From JAKQHY01 sp034429475 (lineage in GTDB: Bacteria; Chloroflexota; Anaerolineae; B4-G1; SLSP01), in NCBI GenBank assembly GCA_034429475.1, contig DAOUGD010000124.1, positions 1 through 40,633 of the forward strand: 40,633 bases of DNA. The letters are read 5' to 3'. Both the position numbers and the translations under genes were made by a program. The notes under the pieces are model-generated. The model saw only the letters and a list, made by a program, of their open reading frames with translations, did not search any database and was not told the DNA's origin. This document shows, one piece after another, positions 22,832 through 30,715 of this stretch (its first letter is position 1; each line of letters opens with the position of its first letter).

Positions 22832-25800
22832 TCAATCTCCCAATCTCCAATTCTCAATCACCCACGCATCTTCGCCAGTTTCCATCTTCGGTCGCCCGTC
22901 GTTCGGCAAATACAGGCCCACTTGCAGGCGATACTTGCCCGGCGGAAGATCGGCAGGAACCGCCACCTCGCGCGTCTCCGTCACGACCTCGCCGACGGCC
23001 CAGCCGGTGGTAGGACGCGACCACGCCGCCGGGACGCCGTCGCTCTGCGCGACCACCGCCTCGCCCGGCCCGATCAGATGGACGAACACGCGGTATGAGT
23101 CCGTCATCTCCGCGACGCCCTGCCACACCAGCCGCACGAGCAACGACTCGCCCGGCGTGAGCTGCGCCGGTTCCAGCGCGTATCCCGCCAGCCGGATTCT
23201 GCCGCCAAACGTCACGTCCGCCGGCGTCAGTTCCGGCGGAACCGTCCACACCCGCTCCGGCGCGACCACGTCCAGCGTCGCCTCGCCCAGCGACTCGCAG
23301 CCGGGGATCAGCGTTTTGAACGTGTACACGCCGCTTTCCAACCCGACAGGCAGATAGAGGCTGTGCCGCCCCACCCACCGCTCGCCGCCCGCCCAGAAGT
23401 TCGTCGGCCACCACGCGGCGACCGGCGGGAAGTCCCACGTTCGACGCACCGCGCCCGCCGCGTCGAACAGCGCGAGCGTCGCCGTCACGGGTGTCTTCGG
23501 CGCGAGCAGGCCCTCCGCCAGCGTCGCCTCCCACGCCCAGCGCACTGTCAACACGTCGCCGGGCGCGGCGGAGGCGCGATCCACCGTCATCGCCAGCAGG
23601 CCCACCGGCCCACAGCGCAGATGTGAGCCGTCTTCGGGCACGTCCAGCGCACGCAGCTCCGGCGTGACGCTTGGACGCAGCAAGCGCACCGTCCCCAGCG
23701 TGAAGTCCGTCCCCTGCGGATTGCCGTCCGGCCCCAGCACGGACGCCGGCGCCAGCGTGGCCTTGTCGAACAGCGCGGCCACGACGCGATATTCGCCCGG
23801 CGGCGTCCCCGCCAGCGGCGTGACGATGTGCGGATCGTAGGCGTACTGCCCTGGCAGCCATTGCGTCGTGGGCGGCGGCGGCTCGTAGCCGCGCGGGCGC
23901 AGCGTCCCCGCCGTGCTCCACGTCTGGCCGTCCGCGCCCACCAGCAGCACCACCGTGCGGAACTCCGTCGGCGGGATCGCGCGCGCTTGCCAGAGCAAAT
24001 CCACGCGCAGCTCGCCGTCGGCGGGCAGCGAGGCCGTCGTCAACGTGGTGCCGATTAGCGAGATGCCGCCGTCAAACGGCTGCTGCGCTGCCGTCGCCAC
24101 CTCCGGCAGTTCCCCCGCCGCCAGCCGCGACTGGCGCAACGGATTGGGGACATGATCAATGAGAATGACTTTCACCAACAACAGCCCTAATGAAAGCCCC
24201 AAAAGAATTCTCAACGGATTGAACGGATTAGAACGGATTTCTTCTGTTTTTTCCGTTGAATCCGTTGACCGTTTTCTCGAAATCAATACCTGTAGCCCTA
24301 ACGCCAATCCGCCCAAAATTCTCAACGGATTGAACGGATTGGAACGGATTTCTTCTGTTTTTTCCGTTGAATCCGTTGAATCCGTTGAGCCTCTTTTCCA
24401 CATCAGCGCGACCACCCCAGCGAGGAGCGTCAGGCCGGAGACGAGGTTGGCCGCCCGGTGCAGAGGCGTTTCGCCGAAGCGCACTTGAATGGTATGCGTC
24501 CCCGCCGGAACCATGAACGTGAGCAGGCCCGTGTCTTCTTCCGGCGCGATTTGCACTGCCGGCTCGCCGTCCACCCACACCTGCCAGCCGGGATAGTATA
24601 GCCCCAGCCAGCGCGCGCGGAAATCTTCCGGCGTCTCCACCGTCACCGTCGCCCGTAGCGGATGATAGTCCGCTTCCAGCACGCGCCCGCCGTCCGGCAG
24701 CGCGCCCGCGTCGAAACGCGCCGGTTCCTCACCGCGCAGCCACGCCTCGGCCACCCGCATATCCGCCGGATGCTGTTCCACCCAAATCGGGAAATAACTG
24801 CTCTCCGGATCCACCCCCATCCAGCCAGCCAACTCGAAGCCGTACACGTCGCGCATACCGGGATAGGGTTTCAGTTCGCATACCCCTTTGGGCGGATAAG
24901 TGTGGGGATAAGAAACGAGAGTCAGGAGACCCAAAATTGCGTAAAACGTAAAACGTGAAACGTGATGCTGGAAGCTCGAAGCTCGAAGCTCGAAGCTCGA
25001 AGCTCGATTCGCTAATCCGCCGATCCGCTGATCCACTTTTTCGCTCACTCGCTGATCCGCTGATCCGCCGATCCGCTGATCCGCCGCTTCTTGCTTCCTG
25101 CCTCTTGCCTCTTGCCTCCTCACTCCTAACTCCTCACTCGCAAACAGCGCCCCGCCCAGCAACGCCACCGGCAGCAACGCCCGTCCGACCAGTCGCCAGG
25201 GGAATTGGACGAAAGCCAGCATCGAGAATTTCTCCCACACACCGACGGAACCGGGGGTAGCCATCCAGAGGTAAGCAAAAGCGGCCAGCGCGAAGAAGAG
25301 CAAAATGGTTCGGCGCTCCGCGCCGCGCGCGCGCCAGAGGCCGATGAGCAGCCCGACCGCGGCCAGCGCCCCGTTGAGGACGCCCAGCGGCAGTGTCATC
25401 GGCGCGTTGAGGTAGTCCGGGTCGTAGGCCGGAGACCAGGTGAACAGCATTTCACGCCAGCCGGCGAAATTGTAGTGGAAATCGTTGTTGCGCGTGGTGC
25501 GCGAGAGGTGCAACTGCACGGTATCCTGCTCGGCCAGCGCGGGGAGCCAGAACCACGCCGTGAACAGCACCGCCAGCAGGACGGCGGCAAATGCCCACGG
25601 CCACGCGCGCCGCTGCCGGTGGAACCAAGCCAGGATCAGCACGTAGCCGCCCAGAAACGGCGCAAAGATCAAGGAGGAGATGTTGTGGCTAAGAAACAGC
25701 GCCGCCAGCAACGCCGTCGCCGCGACGAAATTCCACCGCCCGCCCGCCACCACCAGCCGGCGGAACGTGAAGAGCAGCCACGGCAGCAGCGCCAGCGCCA

Positions 25801-26299
25801 CGGACTCGGTGAGGTTGCCGCGCCGCATCACGTCCAGCAGCAGGTACGGCCCCATCCCGTAACTCACCGCCGCGATCCACCCGGCGCGTTCCCCGAACAG
25901 ATCGCGCCCTGCCAGGTATGCGCCCCACGCCGCCGCCACGAGGCTCGCCGCGTACATCAGCCCCAACACCAGCGGCAGCGGCAGCCCCAACACGGCGAGA
26001 AATTCGCCCGCCAGATAGGGCAGCGGCTCGCGGAAGTTAAAGAACGGGTAGCCGTAACCCAGCGCCAGATTCGGCACCCAGCGCGAAAACAGCCAGCCGT
26101 GCCGCAGCGCGTCGCGCATCGCCGTGATGCGATAGTAATGGAGGGAATTGTCGTGCGTGCAGGGCAGGCTGGCGGTGCGCAGGAGCGGCAGCAGCGCGGG
26201 CAAGAGGAACAACGTCAATACCAAAGGAACGGCCAAAAACGCCCAATGCTGAACCTTAATCTTATCAAACAGTCGTGAAAATCCGTTCAATCCGTTCAA
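22832..26299 (-). CDS. GT-C membrane glycosyltransferase-like protein with beta-sandwich tail (paralog 2)
   Basis: About 1155 residues with the same plan as the downstream paralog: first helix, external loop LPCTHDNSLHYYR (Asp50, His54) then RWVPNLALGYGYP, about ten helices, an external domain (YYPGWQVWVDGEP...VRFGETP), two more helices and C-terminal sandwich domains ending MTDSYRVFVHLIGPGE...VGLYLPNDG. Polyprenyl-sugar transferase activity is inferred. Foreign repeats are read in frame at residues about 386-451 (RASSFELRASSF) and 637-697 (STDSTEKTEEIRSNPFNPLR, twice). The start is unclear: no ATG precedes the first helix, only TTG codons at 26299 and 26290 inside a repeat, in the same frame as the upstream gene and separated from it by one TGA. 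The stop codon also lies inside word repeats. Middle gene of the operon. Confidence 0.8.
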   Translation of the reverse strand: MNGLNGFSRLFDKIKVQHWAFLAVPLVLTLFLLPALLPLLRTASLPCTHDNSLHYYRITAMRDALRHGWLFSRWVPNLALGYGYPFFNFREPLPYLAGEFLAVLGLPLPLVLGLMYAASLVAAAWGAYLAGRDLFGERAGWIAAVSYGMGPYLLLDVMRRGNLTESVALALLPWLLFTFRRLVVAGGRWNFVAATALLAALFLSHNISSLIFAPFLGGYVLILAWFHRQRRAWPWAFAAVLLAVLFTAWFWLPALAEQDTVQLHLSRTTRNNDFHYNFAGWREMLFTWSPAYDPDYLNAPMTLPLGVLNGALAAVGLLIGLWRARGAERRTILLFFALAAFAYLWMATPGSVGVWEKFSMLAFVQFPWRLVGRALLPVALLGGALFASEELGVRRQEARGRKQEAADQRIGGSADQRVSEKVDQRIGGLANRASSFELRASSFQHHVSRFTFYAILGLLTLVSYPHTYPPKGVCELKPYPGMRDVYGFELAGWMGVDPESSYFPIWVEQHPADMRVAEAWLRGEEPARFDAGALPDGGRVLEADYHPLRATVTVETPEDFRARWLGLYYPGWQVWVDGEPAVQIAPEEDTGLLTFMVPAGTHTIQVRFGETPLHRAANLVSGLTLLAGVVALMWKRGSTDSTDSTEKTEEIRSNPFNPLRILGGLALGLQVLISRKRSTDSTEKTEEIRSNPFNPLRILLGLSLGLLLVKVILIDHVPNPLRQSRLAAGELPEVATAAQQPFDGGISLIGTTLTTASLPADGELRVDLLWQARAIPPTEFRTVVLLVGADGQTWSTAGTLRPRGYEPPPPTTQWLPGQYAYDPHIVTPLAGTPPGEYRVVAALFDKATLAPASVLGPDGNPQGTDFTLGTVRLLRPSVTPELRALDVPEDGSHLRCGPVGLLAMTVDRASAAPGDVLTVRWAWEATLAEGLLAPKTPVTATLALFDAAGAVRRTWDFPPVAAWWPTNFWAGGERWVGRHSLYLPVGLESGVYTFKTLIPGCESLGEATLDVVAPERVWTVPPELTPADVTFGGRIRLAGYALEPAQLTPGESLLVRLVWQGVAEMTDSYRVFVHLIGPGEAVVAQSDGVPAAWSRPTTGWAVGEVVTETREVAVPADLPPGKYRLQVGLYLPNDGRPKMETGEDAWVIENWRLGD
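24207..24390. repeat. 111-bp tandem duplication with hairpin words inside paralog 2
   Basis: Bases 24207-24268 recur at 24318-24379 with one mismatch by eye, offset 111 bp (37 codons, frame kept). Each copy holds AACGGATTG nonamers and an inverted arm CCGTTGAATCCGTTGA pairing with TCAACGGATTGAACGG, so each can form a hairpin. They encode STDSTEKTEEIRSNPFNPLR twice. The same AATCCGTTN nonamer recurs at the gene's 5' end. Confidence 0.92.
24941..25141. repeat. Mixed heptamer/octamer word repeats inside paralog 2
   Basis: In order: GTAAAAC/GTGAAAC words (24941-24965), GAAGCTC x5 (24971-25005), GATCCGCT/GATCCGCC octamers interrupted by CTTTTTCGCTCACTCGCT (25012-25085), TGCCTCT heptamers (25099-25119) and ACTCCTA/ACTCCTC words (25121-25139). 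Three heptamers make 21 bases, giving the seven-residue period RASSFEL in the protein. The insert lies between two membrane helices. Confidence 0.9.
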
Positions 26300-26306
26300 T
26301 CCGTTG
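26278..26306. repeat. AATCCGTTC nonamer repeat at a gene junction
   Basis: Three tandem nonamers of AATCCGTTC/AATCCGTTG type lie between the stop codon of the CDP-alcohol phosphatidyltransferase (26312) and the body of paralog 2. They belong to the same word family as the repeats at 24207-24390 and occupy the place where the start codon of paralog 2 should be. Confidence 0.85.
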
Positions 26307-26311
26307 ACCCA

Positions 26312-26926
26312 TCACGGATTCCGCCGCGACTCCCGGTACACGTACCACATCCGCTGGCCCACGGTGAACCACACCAGCGCGGCCATCACCATCAACGTGG
26401 GCCGCCCCCACCCTAGCATCAGGCCGAGACCCAGCAGCAGGATACGCTCGACGCGGGTGAACAGGCCGACTTTGCAGGCGTAGCCCACGCCCTCGGCACG
26501 CGCGCGGGTGTAGCTGACCAGCAGCGAGCCGAGCAACGTCGCCATCAGCAGGCCCAGTTCCCAGGCCGGCGCTTGCGGTGTCAGCCAGACGAGCAGCCCA
26601 ATGAACAACGCGCCCTCGGAGATGCGATCCATCGTCGAATCGAGGAACGCGCCGAACCGCGACTTCTGCCCCGTGACCCGCGCCAGCGCGCCATCCAGCG
26701 CGTCCGTGGCCGACGCCGCCCACAGCAGCAGCCCGCCCAGGCGCGGATACCCGGCGCCGATCACGCAGGCCACCCCCACATTGAGCGCCGTCCCCAACAG
26801 CGTCACCGTGTTGGGATGCAGTCCCAACTTCTGTAGAAACTTGGCAATAGGATACGTCACCCCCTGCGCCTTCTCCCGCGCCCAATCCGTCAACGTCTCA
26901 TAGTGTTTGGAGTCTGTCTTAACCAT
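26312..26926 (-). CDS. CDP-alcohol phosphatidyltransferase family protein
   Basis: 204 residues with about six membrane helices. It carries the complete family signature D-x2-D-G-x2-A-R-x8-G-x3-D-x3-D, here Asp75, Asp78, Gly79, Ala82, Arg83, Gly92, Asp96 and Asp100, which binds the metal and CDP-lipid in phospholipid head-group transferases. The product could be phosphatidylinositol phosphate, phosphatidylglycerol phosphate or similar; the sequence does not decide. First gene of the likely operon with the two GT-C paralogs, so a role in making a glycosylated lipid or envelope glycan is a reasonable inference. AAAGGG lies about 9 bases before the ATG at 26926. The predicted leader contains a long heptamer hairpin. 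Confidence 0.92.
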   Translation of the reverse strand: MVKTDSKHYETLTDWAREKAQGVTYPIAKFLQKLGLHPNTVTLLGTALNVGVACVIGAGYPRLGGLLLWAASATDALDGALARVTGQKSRFGAFLDSTMDRISEGALFIGLLVWLTPQAPAWELGLLMATLLGSLLVSYTRARAEGVGYACKVGLFTRVERILLLGLGLMLGWGRPTLMVMAALVWFTVGQRMWYVYRESRRNP

Positions 26927-26949
26927 ATTTCATGCCCTTTCTGAAAAAT

Positions 26950-27019
26950 ATGGGGATTAGGGATTGGGGATTAGGGATTAGTGGTTCCCCCATCCCCAAT
27001 CCCTAATCCCCAATCCCCC
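26950..27019. repeat. Heptamer hairpin repeat in the divergent region before mutL
   Basis: Left arm words GGGATTA/GGGATTG (26950-26981) face right arm CCCCAATCCCTAATCCCC... (26993-27018). About 20 bp can pair without mismatch (GGGATTGGGGATTAGGGATT against its complement). It lies in the predicted leader of the CDP-alcohol phosphatidyltransferase transcript. Heptamer word arrays of this kind resemble the STRR repeats of cyanobacteria. Confidence 0.88.
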
Positions 27020-27021
27020 CC

Positions 27022-27050
27022 ATTGTATCAAACCCGCCGTTTCTTGCCAG
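27022..27050 (-). promoter_or_regulatory. Promoter of the CDP-alcohol phosphatidyltransferase operon
   Basis: On the minus strand CTGGCA (27050-27045), 17-base spacer, TACAAT (27027-27022). Predicted start near 27015, giving a leader of about 90 bases that includes the heptamer hairpin. Its -35 region overlaps that of mutL. Confidence 0.6.
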
Positions 27051-27072
27051 TTTCGCGCCCTTGCACTACAAT
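27044..27072 (+). promoter_or_regulatory. Promoter of mutL
   Basis: TTGCCA (27044-27049), 17-base spacer, TACAAT (27067-27072): each hexamer matches consensus at five of six positions. Predicted start is at about 27079-27080, one or two bases before the ATG at 27081, so the transcript may be leaderless. Confidence 0.75.
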
Positions 27073-27080
27073 GCGGAGCG

Positions 27081-28874
27081 ATGACTATTCATTTGTTGCC
27101 CGAAGCTGTTGCGGCCCGCATCGCTGCCGGAGAGGTGGTGGAGCGGCCCGCGTCCGTCGTCAAGGAACTGGTGGAGAACAGCCTGGACGCCGGCGCCACC
27201 CGCGTGGAGGTCGTCACGCGCGGCGGCGGGCGCGATCTGATCCAGGTGCGCGACAACGGCGTGGGCATCCCCGCCGCCGAGTTGGAGCTGGCCTTCCGCC
27301 GCCACGCCACCAGCAAGCTGGAGACCGCCGACGACCTGGAACGCATCCTCACGCTGGGCTTCCGGGGCGAGGCCTTAGCCAGCATCGCCTCCGTGAGCCG
27401 GGTGACGTGTACGACGCGCCACGCCGCTGCTGACGTAGGGTTGCGGCTGCGGCTGGAAGGCGGCGAAATCGTCGCGCGCGCGCCCGTCGGGCGTCCGCCC
27501 GGCACGGAGTTGCTCATCGAAGACCTGTTCTACAACGTCCCGGCGCGCCGCAAATTCCTACGCAGTGAGCGCACCGAGCGGCACCACACCGACGCCTTCC
27601 TCACCCGCTACGCCGTCGCCTACCCCCACATCGCTTTCTCGGTAGTACACGATGACGCGGAAGTGCTGCACACCACCGGCGCCGGCGCGACGGAGGAAGC
27701 CCTCATCCAGGTTTATGGGATGGACCTGGGCAGCCATCTGCTGGAAATCCCGCCGGAGCTGACGCAGGGGCAGAGCGTGCAGGTGCGCGGCTTCGTCGGG
27801 CCGACGAGCGTGCATCGCGCCGATCGGGGCTACATCACGCTCTTCATCAACGGGCGGTGGGTGCAGGATTTGCGCCTGACCTACGCCATCATCCAGGCGT
27901 ACCACACCCTGCTGCCGGTCAAGCGGTTCCCCGTCGCCTTCGTGATGGTGACGCTTTCGCCGGAAGACGTAGACGTGAACGTCCACCCGGCCAAGACCGA
28001 GGTGCGCTTCCGCGACGCCGATGCCGCGTTTCGCGCCGTGCAGCGCGCCGTGCGGCTGACGGTGACGGAAGCCGCGCCGGTCGCTGCCGCCTGGCAGGTG
28101 GACGTAGTCGCACCCCCTACGCCGGAGCACGGCGACACCCGCGCCCGCCTCGCCGCGCTGACGCCCACGCCCATCCAGATTTCGCTACCGCCTGCGCCCG
28201 CCACATTCCCCGACGAACTGCCGCCGCTCACAGCGACCACGCCGCTGCCATCCACGCAAACGCGCCAGAGTGCGCCGCTGGCCGCGTCCCGCCCCACCCT
28301 CCCGCCGCTACGCGTCATCGGGCAGGCGTCCACGATGTTCATCATCGCCGAAGGGCCGGATGGATTATACCTGATCGATCAACATGCCGCCCACGAGCGC
28401 GTGTTGTACGAGCAGATGCTCGCGCAGTGGACGCAGGGAGGCATCCCCTCGCAGCCGCTGCTGGAGCCGCAGACGGTGACGCTGCCGTTGGACGAGGCGG
28501 CCTGGCTGGAAGAGCAACTGCCGCTCCTGGCGACCCTGGGCTTGGAGGTGGAGCCGTTCGGGCCGGGGGTGTTCCTTGTTCGGGCGACGCCGGCCTCGCT
28601 GAAAGCGATGCCCCTCGGCGATCTGTTGAGCGACATTGCGAGCGGGGCGGAGGATCAGGCGCCGCTCCGCGCCGAGCTGGAGGAAGCAATGATCCGCCGC
28701 ATCTGCAAGCGGCTCGCCGTCAAAGCCGGGCAGAGTCTATCCCACGAAGAAATGGTGCAACTGATCAACAGCCTGGAACAGACGCAGAGTCCGCGCACCT
28801 GCCCGCATGGACGCCCCACCATCCTGCAAATTTCGGTGGAACAACTGGCGCGCCAGTTTGGTCGCCTGGGGTAG
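27081..28874 (+). CDS. mutL: DNA mismatch repair protein MutL with endonuclease motif
   Basis: 597 residues, normal length. The N-terminal GHKL ATPase has all motifs (ELVENSLDAGA, DNGVGI, GFRGEALASI) plus the transducer domain with VNVHPAKTEVRF. A Pro/Thr-rich linker (about 340-410) leads to the dimerisation domain, which carries the metal-dependent nicking endonuclease motif DQHAAHERVLYE (Asp433 to Glu444), a clamp-binding-like QPLLEP (458-463) and the CPHGRP motif (574-579). So this MutL should nick DNA itself, as in bacteria without MutH. No mutS is in the window. A good promoter ends only about 8 bases before the ATG; GGAG sits too close to the start to be an ordinary ribosome site. Confidence 0.97.
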   Translation: MTIHLLPEAVAARIAAGEVVERPASVVKELVENSLDAGATRVEVVTRGGGRDLIQVRDNGVGIPAAELELAFRRHATSKLETADDLERILTLGFRGEALASIASVSRVTCTTRHAAADVGLRLRLEGGEIVARAPVGRPPGTELLIEDLFYNVPARRKFLRSERTERHHTDAFLTRYAVAYPHIAFSVVHDDAEVLHTTGAGATEEALIQVYGMDLGSHLLEIPPELTQGQSVQVRGFVGPTSVHRADRGYITLFINGRWVQDLRLTYAIIQAYHTLLPVKRFPVAFVMVTLSPEDVDVNVHPAKTEVRFRDADAAFRAVQRAVRLTVTEAAPVAAAWQVDVVAPPTPEHGDTRARLAALTPTPIQISLPPAPATFPDELPPLTATTPLPSTQTRQSAPLAASRPTLPPLRVIGQASTMFIIAEGPDGLYLIDQHAAHERVLYEQMLAQWTQGGIPSQPLLEPQTVTLPLDEAAWLEEQLPLLATLGLEVEPFGPGVFLVRATPASLKAMPLGDLLSDIASGAEDQAPLRAELEEAMIRRICKRLAVKAGQSLSHEEMVQLINSLEQTQSPRTCPHGRPTILQISVEQLARQFGRLG

Positions 28875-28884
28875 AGAGCCAATG

Positions 28885-28915
28885 TCTTTTTCATATTTAA
28901 GAAATGCTATATAAT
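28885..28915 (+). promoter_or_regulatory. Possible promoter of the ImmA/IrrE-like gene
   Basis: TATAAT at 28910-28915, preceded by TGCTA, and a T-rich but poor -35 area around 28885-28892. It would give a leader of about 75 bases. The gap from mutL (28875-28995) holds nothing else recognisable. Confidence 0.4.
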
Positions 28916-28995
28916 GGTGATGTTCCTGAAGAGAGGAGAAAACCTGTACCAACCGGGCAGATTTTCTTAATGAACCGCCTGGGGAGGAATGATCA

Positions 28996-29439
28996 ATGAC
29001 GCTTTCGCCCGAAGATCAAAAAAGAATTGAAGAACTGACTATCAAGATTGTGGATAACTATGACTTTGCCCATCCACCCATCCCCATCGAAAAAATCCTT
29101 TCGGAACCGCCCGAAGGGTTAGCCAGTGTAGACATCAGCGATCTCTCCCTGGTGTTCGGTATTGGGGAGCATCGTTACGAGTATCGAATGGCAATGGCGC
29201 GCTTGCTTTACCGGGAAATTTGCCGTACCAGCGCCACCTGGGAACAGAGTTACCCTTACAGCAACGACGCTTCACGCTACTTTGCTACCAGCCTGTTGGT
29301 GCCGGCCAAGTGGGCCGTCAAAGCTGCAAAGCGCCCGTTCATCTCGCTGCAACAGCTCAGCGAGGATTTTCAGGTGCCGGATTATGCGATGGCGAGCCGG
29401 TTAGTACAGTTAGGGAAACGGGTCAAAGGAATGACTTAA
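28996..29439 (+). CDS. ImmA/IrrE-like protein lacking the HExxH zinc motif
   Basis: 147 residues. The C-terminal half fits the ImmA/IrrE (DUF955) metallopeptidase family: ASRYFATSLLVPAKWAVKAAK, then SLQQLSEDFQVPDYAMASRLVQLG, the usual LA..F.VS....RL..LG end. The family's catalytic HExxH should precede this, but the matching helix reads YRMAMARLLYREI, with no histidine pair. So I infer a catalytically dead relative, perhaps a binding or sensor protein. Active members cleave phage or stress repressors; no such repressor gene is adjacent. GGGAGG lies about 9 bases before the ATG. The gene stands alone with its own terminator. Confidence 0.65.
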   Translation: MTLSPEDQKRIEELTIKIVDNYDFAHPPIPIEKILSEPPEGLASVDISDLSLVFGIGEHRYEYRMAMARLLYREICRTSATWEQSYPYSNDASRYFATSLLVPAKWAVKAAKRPFISLQQLSEDFQVPDYAMASRLVQLGKRVKGMT

Positions 29440-29452
29440 ACTTTATTCAATC

Positions 29453-29483
29453 AAAAAAGCCCCACGTTCTGTGGGGCTTTTTT
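29453..29483. terminator. Bidirectional intrinsic terminator
   Basis: A perfect 13-bp stem, AAAAAAGCCCCAC (29453-29465) with GTGGGGCTTTTTT (29471-29483), and a 5-base loop. T runs exist in both directions, so it can serve both the ImmA/IrrE-like gene and the convergent zinc-ribbon gene. Confidence 0.95.
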
Positions 29484-29499
29484 GATCGCGCACGACGAT

Positions 29500-29721
29500 T
29501 TATCGCCAATAAAGCAGCACGCAGCCGACAACCAACAACACAGGGACCACTATCGCTACCAGCCCGAACAAAATGGCCACCAGGCTGTAGTGGAAGAGGT
29601 CAGACCAGGTGAAGCCGGTCTGCGCGTCCAGCACACGCGGCTGCATCCGCGCCCCGCACGCCGGACAACGCTCAACTCCATCGGCGACCATCGCCCCGCA
29701 TTTCTTACAGAACTCAGGCAT
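29500..29721 (-). CDS. Zinc-ribbon membrane protein
   Basis: 73 residues. Residues 5-23 form a zinc ribbon (CKKCG ... CPACG) and residues about 45-71 one long hydrophobic helix (YSLVAILFGLVAIVVPVLLVVGCVLLYW). So it is a small membrane protein with a cytosolic or external metal-binding knuckle; function unknown. It starts 5 bases after the isoaspartyl peptidase gene and is followed by the shared terminator, so the two form an operon. Confidence 0.82.
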   Translation of the reverse strand: MPEFCKKCGAMVADGVERCPACGARMQPRVLDAQTGFTWSDLFHYSLVAILFGLVAIVVPVLLVVGCVLLYWR

Positions 29722-29726
29722 AGGAC

Positions 29727-30620
29727 TTACTGTGGGCGAACTTCCATCGCCACCACGATTTCCGCCCCCGGCGTCCCGTCGGTCCGCGGCAGGATGTACG
29801 CGTGGGGCATAGCCGGCGTGTTGTGCGCCAGCCCCACGCGACCTTCACGATCCACCAAAATGATACCGCCATGGCCCCCCGTACGCGTGTGCAAGAGACG
29901 GATGACCTCGGCGGCCACTTGCGGCGCGGGGCCGCCGGCGGCCAACCGGTCACACGCCGCCTTGCTGGGAACCAGACGCATCAACTTCTCGCCCTCCCCC
30001 GTGGCGGAGGCCGCCCCACTCAGGTTGTCCGCATACGCCCCGCAGCCGACCAGTGGCGAATCGCCCACCCGCCCCGGCCACTTGCGCGAGGTGCCGCCGG
30101 TGGACGTCGCCACGGCGACGTTGCCTGCCACATCCAACGCAACCGCGCCCACTGTGTCTATGCCCTGCGAAGCGCCGGGATCGTCCACCGCATAAGTCCC
30201 CAACAGCTCGGCGGGATCGCAGAAAGGCAACCCCTCCTGTTCCGCAAACGCCATCGCGCCCGGCCCAACGATGAAATTGTGCGGCGAATGTTCCATCACC
30301 CGCCGCGCCAGCGTGATCGGGTGGCGAATACGCTCTACCGCCGCCACCGCCCCCAGGTCTAACGTGCGCCCATCCATAATGATGGCGTCCATCTGCACGA
30401 CGCCCTCTACATTGAAGAAGCTGCCCCGCCCGGCGTCGAAAACCGGATCGTCCTCCAGGACACGCACGGCAGCCTCCACCGCATCCAGGGCCGCGCCGCC
30501 GGCCTGCAACCGTTCCCAACCGGCGAGTGCCGCCTGCCGACAGCCGGCCAGACACGCCTCCCGATCCGGGTTACGGAACGTTCCCGCGCCTCCATGTACC
30601 ACAATCACCGGACGATTCAC
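29727..30620 (-). CDS. iaaA: Isoaspartyl peptidase / L-asparaginase (Ntn hydrolase, family T2)
   Basis: 297 residues, usual length. The precursor begins VIVVHGGAGTF and holds DAVEAAVRVLEDDPVFDAGRGSFFN, both typical. The autocleavage site is GID-TVGAVALD, with Thr156 as the new N-terminal nucleophile of the beta subunit; the downstream parts SPLVGCGAYADN and TGGHGG bind substrate. The enzyme removes isoaspartyl dipeptides from damaged proteins and hydrolyses asparagine. It is cytoplasmic (no signal peptide). The start is a GTG at 30620 with GGAGG upstream. A promoter lies about 190 bp upstream, with a long repeat-containing leader between. Confidence 0.95.
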   Translation of the reverse strand: MNRPVIVVHGGAGTFRNPDREACLAGCRQAALAGWERLQAGGAALDAVEAAVRVLEDDPVFDAGRGSFFNVEGVVQMDAIIMDGRTLDLGAVAAVERIRHPITLARRVMEHSPHNFIVGPGAMAFAEQEGLPFCDPAELLGTYAVDDPGASQGIDTVGAVALDVAGNVAVATSTGGTSRKWPGRVGDSPLVGCGAYADNLSGAASATGEGEKLMRLVPSKAACDRLAAGGPAPQVAAEVIRLLHTRTGGHGGIILVDREGRVGLAHNTPAMPHAYILPRTDGTPGAEIVVAMEVRPQ

Positions 30621-30643
30621 CTTGCGCCTCCCTCCCTTGAAAA

Positions 30644-30715
30644 TAGTCTGATAGTCGTTAGTCAGATAGTCTGATAGTCAAAAAACTCTGCGGCTCTGCG
30701 CCTCTCGTTGAAATT
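30644..30715. repeat. Word repeats in the iaaA leader
   Basis: GATAGTC/GTTAGTC words (30644-30680) and CTCTGCGG-CTCTGCGC-CTCTCG octamers (30686-30707). They lie between the predicted iaaA promoter and its start codon. The rest of the 307-bp gap to tatA (30621-30927) holds two divergent promoters and no gene. Confidence 0.82.

Noticed and set aside
26265..26313. ATG overlapping the CDP-alcohol phosphatidyltransferase stop as the start of paralog 2
   Set aside because: That frame stops after 16 codons (MGQRIERIERIFTTV) and does not enter the glycosyltransferase frame.
28875..28995. Riboswitch or small RNA before the ImmA/IrrE-like gene
   Set aside because: Some short G/C-rich complementary words occur, but no known riboswitch core or strong hairpin could be drawn.
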